From Pelodera strongyloides (Eukaryota; Nematoda; Chromadorea; Rhabditida; Rhabditidae), in assembly GCA_036852015.1 (NCBI GenBank), contig JAANDG010000067.1, positions 1 to 64,000 of the forward strand: a DNA stretch of 64,000 nt, in the 5' to 3' direction. Of the stretch, positions 34,567-46,600 are shown in pieces. The notes beneath the pieces were generated by a model. The model worked only from the letters and a program-made list of their open reading frames with translations. It was not told the DNA's origin and searched no databases. A program made the position numbers and the translations under genes. Position 1 is the stretch's first letter. Every line of letters starts with the position of its first letter.

Positions 34567-35647
34567 TCTCTCGTTCTTGATAATATCGAAAATACAAAAT
34601 GCTGATGTCTAAAGCTAAAGAAAAGTGCCGACAATTATATTAGCAGTTAGGTCTAACACAGATTTTCAAAACACATTTTTTATACGTCAAATTGACTCTT
34701 TGACTTAATTTTTAGGCGAAAGAATAACAGTGCGCGGCCAAACTAAAACTTTGCGCGGTTCTGTCGCCGCGCACAGAACAGGCTAACTTTATGCTTAGAT
34801 ATCATTGGTTTATGTATACTACAATAGAGATAAATTTTAAATAATATAAATAAACAATAATAAAGAGAATTCTAAATTGTTTTGGTTTTTGGTTTATAAA
34901 AAAAATCAACATCATACGCAAGCAAAAACCCATAAATATATAAGGCTTTTGGTTCCTTTTATGTATTTGATTTGATTTTGATGTAAATAAATGCGTACGA
35001 GAAATTCGTCTCTAGGCAATCGTTTGTTTATAAACTATATCTATATATAGAAATCCCAAAAAAATCTTCACAAAAATGATAAAAATAAGACATAAGAAAA
35101 GCACTTTTACGTATATCGTAACAATAGCAACAAGGTACCTAGAAGTGGACGACATTAAAAAAAAATTGAATTTTTAACAATCTATTGTTTCCCAAAAGGA
35201 CCAGGTCCATAAACTGATAAATTGAGTGAAGACATTTCGCAAATTCCTAAATTCCTAAAACCCATAAAAGAACAGAAATTTTAGTGTCACAAAGGGCGCG
35301 TTAAAACCACTTACTCGCGCGCTAATCGAAAAAGGTTTTTAAGCGAATTAGAGGCCGGTTTGTGAAGCGTTTTCACCCCATGTGCAAATGAACATTATTA
35401 GAATAACAAATCGACCCCACTTCGACCTCACTTAGCATAAATACGTAGGAATGCAGTTATTTAAGATGCGTTTCAAAATACGGCCGTTAAATGAGAAATG
35501 GAATAACCACTGATAACTAAGCTCGTAAGATTTGCATCGAACACTTATAAGTAGCTTATGTCGCATTAGCGTATTTGCTATGCGACCTGAACCAAAGTTT
35601 CCCCTTCTTACAAACTTTGAAATATGCAATATATATTCCACACCAGA

Positions 35648-35788
35648 GTTTATTTATTTATTTATTTATTAAATAACACCACAGGGTGTGCATCACAATG
35701 AAATGATGAAAAGAAAGTAGTATATAACTCGTCGTGTTGTCGTTGATTAGCAAACAGGTGATTTGATAATAAAACAATGGAAATCAAG
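35648..35788. repeat. 140 bp dispersed repeat, copy 2 (inverted relative to copy 1)
   Basis: Begins with five TTTA/TTAT units, then AAATAACACCACAGGGTGTG, and ends AAAACAATGGAAATCA. It matches the reverse complement of 17815-17956 apart from one 5-base difference and few substitutions. Confidence 0.75.
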
Positions 35789-36082
35789 CGTAATGTGTAG
35801 GTAATGTTGTCAGGCATTTCAAGTTTTGCAAATATTACTAAATTTAAATGACGATTTTCAAAATAATTAAGTGATTAGACCTTACAGTAATAGCCAGCAA
35901 ATTATTATTAATATCATTTTTTAAATATCATGTTTGACACTTCAAAATCGAGTGATTTCGGCGAAACACTCAATCCCGTTCCAACAATATCGAAAATATA
36001 ATCTCCTTTTAATTGCTTGCCCATCCGAATTCGAAAGACAAAAAAAACCGTGAAACTCTATACTCCAAATTAGAGATGTTAA

Positions 36083-36238
36083 TTAAAGCGATATAACCAC
36101 CGGTTTTTGAAACGTATTCTGGACAACTGCATTCCCATATGTTGTATGCAAATTAATGTAATCGCAGTAATTTGCATACACTGCCTCGGAATATAGTGGT
36201 CGGTATTTGTTTCAAAATCGGCTGCCATGCAGCTTTAA
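36083..36238. mobile_element. TTAA MITE (ATAACAGCCG family)
   Basis: TTAAAGCGATATAACCACCGG at the left and ATCGGCTGCCATGCAGCTTTAA at the right. Terminal inverted repeats are partly decayed. Confidence 0.65.
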
Positions 36239-36896
36239 ACATTAATGATCAACGCATCATAATCATATGTTTGTATGTTATAATAGAAGGAAGAAACTTT
36301 GTTTTGAAATGTGTTTGAAACAGTACTCAGGTTGCAATTACGGTTCCTAAAACGTGTGCCAGACGCTGTGTTACCCTGTAGTGCATTATAACAATATTAA
36401 TACTATATTTATTACTGTGAAACATCAGACATTCAATAGAACAATCAACATATAAGAGCACATAAAAAACTGACATAACTCATGTACAGTAGAAAGTACC
36501 AATAATGTGTAACGAAAACCATCATCAATTACAACGCGAAACTTTGGCTGGTGCGCGGCCTACAAACAACGGGTGGGCCCAGTGTAGGCCGCGCAGCGTC
36601 TGCACTCCAATTTGCGCGCGCCTCTACCCGTCCGAGAACGCAGTATATTCATACATTCTATCCTCTATACTTGCACATCTTTATATTGTCTGAGCGTTTT
36701 AATATGTCCATAACTAACAAAACCAAACCAATGAAAACACCACCAATTAGTAAAATCTTCATTAAACGGTCAACTTATACAATATCAGAGAGATCAATTA
36801 AAACAATGATAAAGCCATAGGCCATAATAGAACAATCAACAAATGCAAACGTATGCACTTATAATGGATACAACCACCTTCATAGTGTAGTTTAGA

Positions 36897-37075
36897 GCGG
36901 TATAACAACCTATTTTTGAAACGGATGTTGGACCGCGCGCCTGGCTCCTTGGTCCCATATATTGTATGAAACTGAATGTACGAGACTAAAAATCGCGCAG
37001 TGAATTGCATACACTAGAACATGGGAACACAACTTCCAACATATGCTTCAAAAACCGGCAGTTATACCGCTTTAA
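36897..37075. mobile_element. TTAA MITE (ATAACAGCCG family)
   Basis: Left end AGCGGTATAACAACC, right end AACCGGCAGTTATACCGCTTTAA. The middle carries ACTGAATGTACGAGAC and CATACACTAGAACATGG. Confidence 0.65.
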
Positions 37076-37595
37076 AGGCATGTGATGAGGTCACTTAAAA
37101 GGGCTAGGAAGGCTTGAAGCTATGAATACAGTTCTCTACGAGGGGTCTCAACATTATCTTTTCACCTTACGATGTTATTAATCAATAAACAACTGTATAT
37201 CTAGCTAAAAATAATTAAAACGGAAAACAGTCCCTGAAAAATAACACCGCGCTTACGCAACAAAATTCATACGACGCGCACAGATACAAAAACGACACCA
37301 AAACCAAAATCAGGTAAATTATAACTATTTTAAGTTTACCAGAATCCAGCCACATAGTCATAGTACTGACAAAATTGACAATCAAAAACAATAATTCTCC
37401 TCCAAGCAACGCACACATACCGTACTCAAAATCAAGGGAGAACTCCATGAGACCATGTATCGAATTTTCTAAGTTTCATTGAGGTAAGATCAATATTATA
37501 GAATATATGGCATAACCATAAAGAGGCGAATTAAACAACAACATAACAAAGTCAGTAAACTTGAACCCTAAAAACCCAAGAGTACAAACGGTTGA

Positions 37596-37682
37596 TTAAA
37601 GCGGCATAACAACCAGTTTTTGAAACGTATGAAGGCAGTCATCCAAAACCAGTTTCAAAAACCGGCAGTTAAATTACTTTAA
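37596..37682. mobile_element. Short TTAA MITE (ATAACAGCCG family)
   Basis: TTAAAGCGGCATAACAACC at the left and AACCGGCAGTTAAATTACTTTAA at the right, only 87 bp long. It looks like an internally deleted copy. Confidence 0.65.
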
Positions 37683-38232
37683 AAGGCAAACTACAAACTC
37701 CAAAGGGCAAAGTACAAACTAGAAAAATATGACAAGACGAAACTGCACATATCTTGAATCTCTTCTCATTTTTCTGATTTATCACCAGCCACCATTTTTC
37801 GCATTACCAATAACACCATCGGATCGGCACTCGCGAATTTCTCTTTCACCTGAAACGGCAAACAATGAACATGAACTGTGCGACGGGAGCGCGGCACAGC
37901 CGGTAGCTTAGCCTAAGCCTAGGCCTAACGTAACGTGAACAATTCTCGAGTAGTATGTTGTCGCACTAGCACTAGCACTAGTAACAACGACGTCGGACAT
38001 CCAAATTATGAGACGTATCCAAAGCAAATGGGCAATCAATCAACGATCAAAACAATGCCAATACAGTACCGAACGTTCCAGGCCATTAGCACTCTCACGG
38101 AATTGGAATTTATTCTTATACATTGGGAGCCCTACAGGAAAGTTCAGCACTTGCATACTGTTACTCCATGTACTTTGTTAACTACAAACGGGAAATGTCC
38201 CTATGATGAAGATAGTACATAAGTACCTATTC

Positions 38233-38381
38233 TGAGGCCGTATTCACCAACGCGCAGGGAGTCCTCTCTGGCCTCCCAAGGGAGCTAAAGAGTACGTAGA
38301 GAGTGCGAGAGAAGAAGATATTCAGAGCGCTCGTGAGCCTAGGGAGGGCTCCCTGTGTGTTGGTGAATACGGCCTCTAGAT
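38233..38381. mobile_element. Inverted-repeat element with GGCCGTATTCAC ends, copy 2
   Basis: Begins GGCCGTATTCACCAACGCG, ends GTTGGTGAATACGGCC, with GGAGGGCTCCCTG near the right end. It is the same family as 8944-9082; the middles differ. Confidence 0.8.
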
Positions 38382-38480
38382 AAAGCAAAGTTTCTATTCC
38401 AAACCTAAACCTAAAGCCTAAACCTAAGCATCCCAAAGCTACAATGTCAAAGTCTAACAATTGGTGCAACGAAAGCTTAC

Positions 38481-41400
38481 CAGCTTCTCCTTGGCCGATT
38501 CAGACATATCCGACGGCAATTCCTTCAACATAATCGAGCGAAACTTCTTGAAACTCGCCGCGTCTTGTGAATTCTGCTCCCGGCATTGGTCTTCCTGAAG
38601 TACAGGAAAGTAACTAAATACGTGAAGTACTAAATAACTAACTAACTAACCAACCACAACCACACAACTAACTGATTAAACTACACTTCAACACAACAAA
38701 ATGTCTGACAAATACAGCAGAAGAACAAGCCAGATTTTGACACATTAATTTTTATTCACGTGACGCGTTTATAGTTTTTTTTTTGTTGATACATGTTGCT
38801 AGACCACTAAGGTCACTAACAGCGAACAAAGATACAAACAGAGGAACAGGAACATAACACATTTTACTTCTTCTTCACAGTAGAATTGTTATTATTGACA
38901 ACTTACTTACTGCCACATTTCGTTTCTGTTATGTTATTCAATTATTCAATAAGCAAATGGAAGATTGATAATTATTCGAGAAACACTGCTCTCACCAGCT
39001 ACTGTATACATACTTATACTCTTCTTCAATTTCTCGAAACCGAGACGCAAACGTGGGAAACTCATACAGATCTACTAAGTACTAAGTACCACGTCAGCAG
39101 AAATTCAAAAATGGTGTATGATCCGCTCCACAGTTAACTTCCATCCACGTTGAAGGGGGTCTAGCTATGCTAATCTCGAGCCGTATTCCTAGCGTCAATA
39201 TAACGCGTGCACAGAGGAAAAGTTATAGTAACTAAACCGTTTCAATAAAAATTGCTCCACTCACCAATGACCGTATATTCTTCTTCAATTTCTCAATCGC
39301 TGCTCCCGCCTTCTCTTGCTTTCTCTCAATGTGTTCCTTGTGCACGGGTTGCAGATGCGGATTCATGCGGAGGAACCGGGACATACCCTCTTGATAGTCA
39401 CACACCTGGATGGAAAGAAGATAAATATCTTATTATATAAAAGAGTAACTGTAGCCTAATTTGCATACCGATGTGCGTTACGGAAATGCAAATTTCGTGT
39501 TTTTGTAAAAAAAATAACAGAGGCTGCTTTCACCAACATTTACTTCTGTCTGTCATAGTCATAGAATTTTGACCATCAAAAAGGTACTTAGATTAAGCAA
39601 ATTTACGACTGAAGTACGCTGCAACACACTTTTTGATGGATTTCACCAACCAACAACAGCTAAGTACGGGCTTTGGCAATTTGCCAACCTTGTCAACAAT
39701 GGAAATACTGAACTACCGGGATACTTCCATTTTTTGTTCTAAGTACGCCTCCCATGCCATGCACAAACGATGCAAGGAGTATTGCTCTGATGACGACTAA
39801 CCTCGTCTCCGGGTTAACTTTCCGTGGACTTTGGCCTGTATGGGACTTACAGAGCAGTGCTTAGCAAGCTCTTCCGGTGGTAACACACAGATAACCAGTA
39901 ACTTGAGTGTATCTTGACGAAACAGGTTCCCCTGCACCGTTCAAATGCAATGTTTCACCACAATGCCTTATACTCGAACGTTCATACTATACCAATAAAG
40001 TGTGTACTACAAAATTATATGTTTTCAAATGTACCGAATACTGCCGTACTAGTGCCGTGTGACATACAATCGATGTCGTTAGGCATCAGGCGGTCTCAAA
40101 ATCAAAAAAAGGCACGCTCACCTCTTTACAAAGCTTCTCTAAACTTGGTTTTCGCTCCTTTGCGGTCAGCTCTTTCCATTTAGCCTAAAAAACTCTTTAA
40201 AATGCTCAGTTGAGTCACATAATGCTTGTGCACAACCTTACAATTACACTAAGCATACACCGCCAAATAAATTCCAACAACTTATAAGGAAATAAACGGA
40301 ATCTCGAATATAATGATAATACCCACTACGGCTTCTTCATACGTAATTCCGGCCTCTTTTGCATAAATCGCCTGAGCGTTCTTTGGAAGTTGCCGGGGAA
40401 AATCAGCCGAGAACTCGATCAAATCAGGCACTTCGCACACGCTCAGGAGTAGACGAAGGAGAGCTTCTATAAATGATAGTAAGAACAGGAGGTCATTTTT
40501 AAAGCGGTATAGCACGTGGTTATCAAGTTTGCTGACTAATTCTCACGTACAACTCATTCTCTGCGCAACTTCACCCTTAACCCTCACGTACTACATATAA
40601 ACTGTGTTCCATCCTCCGTCGGAAAGACGCAAAATGGCACAAATAGCACACGGGAATGCAGCTGTCCCGCTTACGCCAGACGCCTTCCAAACCATGCGAC
40701 ATACCGCTTTAAACATCATCCTACCAGGACTGATACTCGCATTTTGAGAGCAAACGTTGTACCCAGAAACAAATGCACTCTTACCTGTCGGTAACTTGTC
40801 CACATTAGTTGTTCCCCACCAGATAAACTTGACGAATTCGCCCAGGAATAGGTTGATCTCGTCTTCGTCTAAAGAATACAACGTTTATACAAAGTTACGT
40901 AATTCATATACCAAATCCACATCGATCAATTAACGCAACCAAATAAATAACTTTAATACTGGCATAGCTTGGATAGTAATTGCGTAATAGATGTAAATTT
41001 CGGGTATTTTCCGTAGTCACCGGACACCGTGAGTTAGTTGACACCGGTGGTGATACCAAAAGTTTAACGAGACAATGATATTGTAGGTTTGTGACTCCTA
41101 AATGAAGGAACAAAACGAATAAAAACGTGAATGAAAACGACAGTTGTAGCTATGCGGCACTGGCAAACACTGCCTCTGGTGTTACACAAGACAAGAAACA
41201 ATCTGGCATTAACACATTCAGTCAAACATATAATCGATCAAGCTCAAATAGAAGAAAGCATGAGCACTCAAAATAACAACTTAAAATTGAACAAACCTGG
41301 ATAAAAGGCAAAAAAGGCTTACAAGTATAAAACACACAATAAATAGGGACCAACCTCTAAGCCCCGATTCGGCGCTCTTTGCCGATGCAATTAGCGTGGT

Positions 41401-42223
41401 GAAAAAGTCGGAAAACGAGACTCGCAGCAGATCGGAAGGGTAATTGTTGAGGAGGTCCTGCAAGAACAATTAACTTATTTAAAGCAGTATAACAGCCGGT
41501 GGGCAACCACTGTATTACTATACAACTGTAGGGAGCGTGCACCCGCTACCCCCCCCCCCCTCCCCGCCTATAAACTAGGTATGCAGGCAGTGCACATACA
41601 CGCCACGCCATACATACATCTCTCAGAAAAAAAAATGATACGAGCATGATACTCGTAACGCACGACAATCTGTACTTAAATTCATGAAGTAAATCGTCTA
41701 AATACTAAACGTAGATTCCACATTTTATCGGAGCGCTTCTACGAGAGAACGAAAAGCTAACAAGAACAAAACAGGGAATATATTCAGCAAACGATCCTTA
41801 CCTTGCATATGTTCATCATTTTTTGCACGCTGAAGCCAGCACGTATCCCCTTTTCATTCAACATTGACTGGGTGGAGACTAAGGTTTTCTAAAACAGAAA
41901 GCTACATTTTGGGCGATATGAAGTTCAAGTTCCACAGTCAGATACGTCGGTAGCAACATATATGCGCACTGACGTACTGTATAACAAGTGGATTCAACTG
42001 AAACAGACGATTCTTGCCTGGGACTCGTTAGAAACTTCAAAAAGAACCGTTGGGGTCACAAAACCCTTCAAAATAACCTTACCTCAAATAGCTCCAAAAG
42101 TGAATCATTGTTGAAAGCCTCGTCAGAAATCCTGAGTTTCTTTTCCGTCAGATGTCTTCCCTTTGAATTCGAGCCCGCGACGGCTTCAGGCTCGTCCATC
42201 CGTCGTTTACGTTGCGGAGGCAT
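38481..42223 (-). CDS. HMG-box-like nuclear protein (3' end unresolved)
   Basis: Eight exons with continuous phase: 42223-42083, 41888-41802, 41457-41355, 40868-40785, 40466-40330, 40184-40122, 39405-39265, 38594-38481, giving 290 residues before a donor at 38480. The last exon was not found; 37475-37430 is a weak candidate. The start MPPQRKRRMDEPEA is basic like a nuclear signal and follows CTTTAG about 16 bp upstream, fitting trans-splicing. Residues about 162-215 (PRQLPKNAQAIYAKEAG, KWKELTAKERKPSLEKL) resemble an HMG box, with the KWK.LT..E+.P helix pattern. Residues about 225-290 are charged helix or coiled coil. Residues 48-135 are helical and unrecognised. It lies downstream of the large orphan gene on the same strand, so an operon is possible. 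The exact family is not known. Confidence 0.72.
40499..40712. mobile_element. TTAA MITE (GGTATAGCACGTGGTT family)
   Basis: TTAAAGCGGTATAGCACGTGG at the left and CATGCGACATACCGCTTTAA at the right, in an intron of the HMG-like gene. Related ends (ACCACGTGTCA.CGCTTTAA) occur near 34180-34205, 44385 and 53425-53443. Confidence 0.7.
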
Positions 42224-42429
42224 ATGTTCTCTTCAACTAAAGCAAACGTTATCAGCATTTGTCAGTAAAACAAATGAACAAAATTCAGATACAAGATATA
42301 AACGTATTAAATAAAACGAAAAGATCTTATTATATAAAGGAGAAGAGTTTGTCACGGGTTTGTTTTTACGTGCACAACGAAAGCTGTTCATAAAGAAAAT
42401 TCTTCGAACGAAAGAGCGTACAAAATCTT

Positions 42430-42509
42430 TCTCGCTGGCGAGATTCGAACCCACGCACACAACCTCTCGATTCACAGTCCAACGCTCTACCAGTTGAGCT
42501 ACGCTAGCT
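42430..42509 (-). other. tRNA-like sequence, GTG (histidine-type) anticodon position
   Basis: The minus strand reads TAGCTCAACTGGTAGAGC (perfect A box and D arm), then TTGGACTGTGAATC in the anticodon region, and GTGGGTTCGAATCTCGC (B box and T arm). The variable region is too long for tRNA-His, and the 5' and 3' acceptor arms fit poorly. It is therefore more likely a tRNA-derived SINE or pseudogene than a working tRNA gene. It lies about 210 bp upstream of the HMG-like gene start. Confidence 0.55.
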
Positions 42510-43667
42510 TATCATAAGGGTAACAATCTGCTCTACATATAGCACCTTCAATGGCAAATTTGCATGGTACCATTAGACGAATGGAGAACCAGACATTGTA
42601 CGTTTCCCCAATCATAAACGACTTTGTAGACGTGTGAATGATTTAAATAGGAAAACAATCGGCCGAGGCCGATTCCTCCAGTCGGAAAAGAGCCCGTAGG
42701 GCTCTTCGAACGGCTGGTATATATATATAAACAAAACATATTTTCAAACTTATAAAAATTAAATCGAATTTTCAAATCTCCCGCGCATAAGACCAGCCTA
42801 ACTACGGTAGTGAACGGCGGCATTAAAAATAACGGAGTGAGCGCCTGGGACCCAACAATCAACATAAAACGAACTAAACAAAAAAGAAAATAATTTATTA
42901 TTCGATTAAAGCAATTAACAAACAATCCCTGGTTATACAAACAACTCTACAATATTCCACTACGAACAAAGAATCTTCAACAAAAACGCAGTGAAGAAAG
43001 AAGAAACCAACTTCTGGCAAGCACAAGTAGTAATAAAAAGCGATAACTAACAACTCGGTTAACTAAAACCACAACATAATATACTATATTGTCAGACACT
43101 TAATACCAAAATCACTGTCGTTGAATCGACTGTGTTACACGGTAATGTACGGTACCAACATCAATAGTTCCAATAGATAAACAGATAACCATAAATCAAC
43201 AGCTCACAAACTAATTATACACTAATTGTACATTAATTACCGGGCAATCCGTCCGGAAACATAATCAAAACAGTTACAAATCAAAAGGAATTTACAAGCA
43301 AACCGACGTCGACGTTAAAATGCAATTAGGAAAAAATCTCTCACAATACCAAACACCATGTGCAAAACAACAATGGTCAGCGAATTAAAGCTACTACCAC
43401 AAAAAGGCATTGAAATAAAAACAGTGTACAAAACAGCATAACATCAGTGCAGGGAATACATTGTACTAAATACCTACAAGCAAGCTTGCTGGCTGGGTGG
43501 CAGTGTAACAAAACGCATTCAATTCAGTAAATCATGTAAATAACACCACTGGCCATTAATGTACAAGAAGCACGTGATGCGAGGATCCTTAACTTAAATC
43601 GATAAATCAATATCTCCAACTGAACCAATCAATATAAACATATCACCAAATCAATATCCGAGATCAC

Positions 43668-46600
43668 CTAATCAATATCGATCACATCAATCACTTTCGG
43701 AATTGCTGTCGTCCCCTTCTCTCGCCCCATCCCAGTTCCTCCTCCAGATGGGTTTCTTGGCACAAGATCTCTGATTAGACATCTGAATATATGTATTACA
43801 TTTACCAAATATTTAATTTATTATTATTTAAATATCTATTCCGCACAACTAACGACTTGCACCCGTAAGATTAAGATTCACTGACAAACTCTAGTGGCAC
43901 GCGGTGACCTCGCCAAATATTCGCCTATCCTTTATCCTCCTGCCGCGGGAATTTCATCGAATGTTTTAAAGTATTAGACAAAACTTACCTAATACTCATC
44001 TATTAGGTAATGCTTAACTGCTTTCTTCACTTTTCTTTTCTAGACCAACGTCTCTCGGCAAAATTCAAGAAATTGATAAAAAAATACGGTAGCTCCCTTT
44101 ATTAAATTTAATAAAATTTTATTTTATTTATAAAAAAATAAACCCACCCATATTCATCCATCCTATATCTCAGTTGAATCAAAACGCTCGGAGCCAGGAG
44201 TGCGTTTGCGGAGAAATTATGCTTACGGTGCAGCAGGTCCAGGTAGATACTAAAATACAATAAGCTAATTATAACTACCAATTAGATTAGCTACTTAGAA
44301 CTAAAGTACCCCATGGTAAGACATGGAAACGCTTTTAAATATTAACAATTACAAAAATAACATCGTTTTTAAATTATTCCAATTAAAGCGGTATTGCACG
44401 TGGGCTGTGATAAGTATGCTGGACAGCTAGGTTCGCTACACCAAAATTTGCATATAATACACAATATACGTAGTTTCAAAAAACATACACCAAGATGTCA
44501 TTGGTATATAGCAAGAGCGGTAACGATATCATAGTAAACTTAGATCAGAAGGCTCACCTCAGTCTCACGAGGGTATACTTCACTTTTTGCTTCGCTGCCC
44601 CGCTGAAAATGAATCACGATAATGATTACGGATTACGGTAGGTAACAACTATCAACTAGAAAATTCCATCTAGTATAAGCACTTTCAAGAAACAAAAAAA
44701 AGCTGCAGTTCAGCAGTTGGTAACTTTTTTCGGTGCTTCTTGTGCTACCGACATGGTCAAACGGAAAGTAGTTGACCCTACTCCATCAACAATGAAATCA
44801 ACCTTACTGTAACTTAGAGGTAAGGTAAAGCGCGGTAAGCTAAGACAACGTAAAGTGGTAAAATAAAGTCAATGGTACGTTAAGGTAATGTACAGTAAGA
44901 TAATGTAAAGTAGCGCGACCAAAAGTAAAGCAAGTCGAGCCAAGACAAAGCAACTCAACCAATAATAACTCACGATGTCAGAAAGTTCTTGATAAACGTG
45001 TAGATGCCCTGCAGCTCCTTCAGCTCATGCAGCAAGGTGGGGCCGCGTGACAATCTATAATGTATTCAATCAAAATCAATCGATGCATGTATAATCTATA
45101 CAAAACGTAGTCAATCCATAATATATAATGTACAACTACTAACTACAAATACAAATTTGAGACTTGCCCTTGCAGGTTACGAAAGAGGCAGGAACCGAGA
45201 CAGCATTAAGCAGTCAAAATTGTCAAAAGTAATTCGCAGATAGGCGACCTTGTCCAAGGCGCACACACTCTGTACTCTGTACCAGACTAGCAGGAAGAAC
45301 ACAAATCAACAATGATATCAATCTTACCTTGCGAGGATCGCATGAACTACACTACCATTACCATGTATATAATACAAGCTCAAAAGCGCCACTTACTCGG
45401 AAGGGGATATCAAAGAAACTACAGCCGCATGAAACAAATAAGAAAGCAAACTTTTATAAGCACTCACGTTTCTACTCCCATTTCCTCAAGTCTTGCATTG
45501 TATTCCAGTTGTATTGTCGTCAATATTGTATCATAGCGGTCGGGGTCAGACTGAAAACCAATACAACCTGATTATTCACCATATGACTGCATTCACTACC
45601 TTACCTACTTTGCATAAAACTACAAATACAGAGCAAAAACAAACACTAGTCAGTGTCAGTGTTCTTACGAGCCTGTACTTTGAAAATGCATCACAACCAC
45701 AAGCAATCAGTCCAAACAGAACCGATTTGTAAAATGAATAAAAAAAACTATATTCAAATAGACAATCGAGGTCCACTAGGTGCCCCAACTGCCCTTAGGC
45801 AGTAGGACATCGACATTTGCATAAAATGAATAGGAATGCCAAGCGATCTAGTCACAAACCATATGCACCACTGTAAAACTTGATCATGAACCAGAATCCC
45901 AGAAGTTGAGCAAAGAAGACTCACCAGTTCCTCTTCAAACAACGGCACACTTTTCAAGAAAGCGTCCGAAATCACGGGCCCAGGCGTTTTATTTGCAGAG
46001 GGCATCGTTTCTGTAGCAACTGGAGGGCTCCTTGTTTTTGGTACCACTAACTGAAATTAAACAACAGTTGCTTTAAACGTTATACATGGGATGACGATTG
46101 ACTATTTTACAGACAGGCGAGCTTTCTGCTTGGCCCATGAGCACAACAAGGAAAACTTTCAGCATATTGATTGTTTTTCCGCTAGCTGGTGAGCCAAACT
46201 TGCGTAATTCTTGCTTTTATACAATTCATGTTGGGCAAGTCCGACACCGACGGGTATTAACTATACATAATACTGCCGATTTTATTACGCTTCCATAATT
46301 TCATACAAACTCAAGCCTAGAGCCTAGACGAACAAAACTGCCTACAGTCCAAAAACGTTCTTACGCATACAAGTGTTATTAATTCGTACCGCTTTTCCAC
46401 TTCGTCGCTTATTCGTCGAACCAGAGGCTGAGGCACCCGAAGACTGTGCAATACTCCGGTTGTTTCCAACTAAAATAGAGAATAAAGTCCACAGAAACAA
46501 CAAAGCCAACCCATAATGAGTACGAATAAGTTAATACAGTATTGATAAATTGAAATATATTTCCGAATTTTCCACATTTTTGTTGGTGCGTGCTGAAAAG

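Larger units (their letters stand above)
34567..38480. other. Repeat-rich gap between the HMG-like gene and the sulfotransferase
   Basis: No convincing gene. It contains TTAA MITEs near 35338, 36083, 36897 and 37596, the second copy of the 140 bp repeat, telomere-like words at 37905-37930 and 38398-38427, and the second GGCCGTATTCAC element. Two weak coding hints exist. A plus-strand segment at 37785-37911 ends in a stop (reading SPETANNEHELCDGSAAQPV). A minus-strand segment near 37448-37475 could be a late exon of the HMG-like gene. Confidence 0.5.

Noticed and set aside
36505..36820. Two overlapping plus-strand frames near 36.5-36.8 kb
   Set aside because: They overlap in different frames across repeat-rich DNA with no donor or acceptor partners and no family likeness.
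42430..42509. A functional tRNA-His gene
   Set aside because: The acceptor arms fail to pair and the variable region is too long, so it is recorded only as tRNA-like.
45339..45405. Possible extra exon of the orphan gene (reading LYYIHGNGSVVHAILA)
   Set aside because: It needs a poor acceptor (TTTTGAG). Skipping it joins 45468 to 45276 in phase with a proper CAG acceptor.
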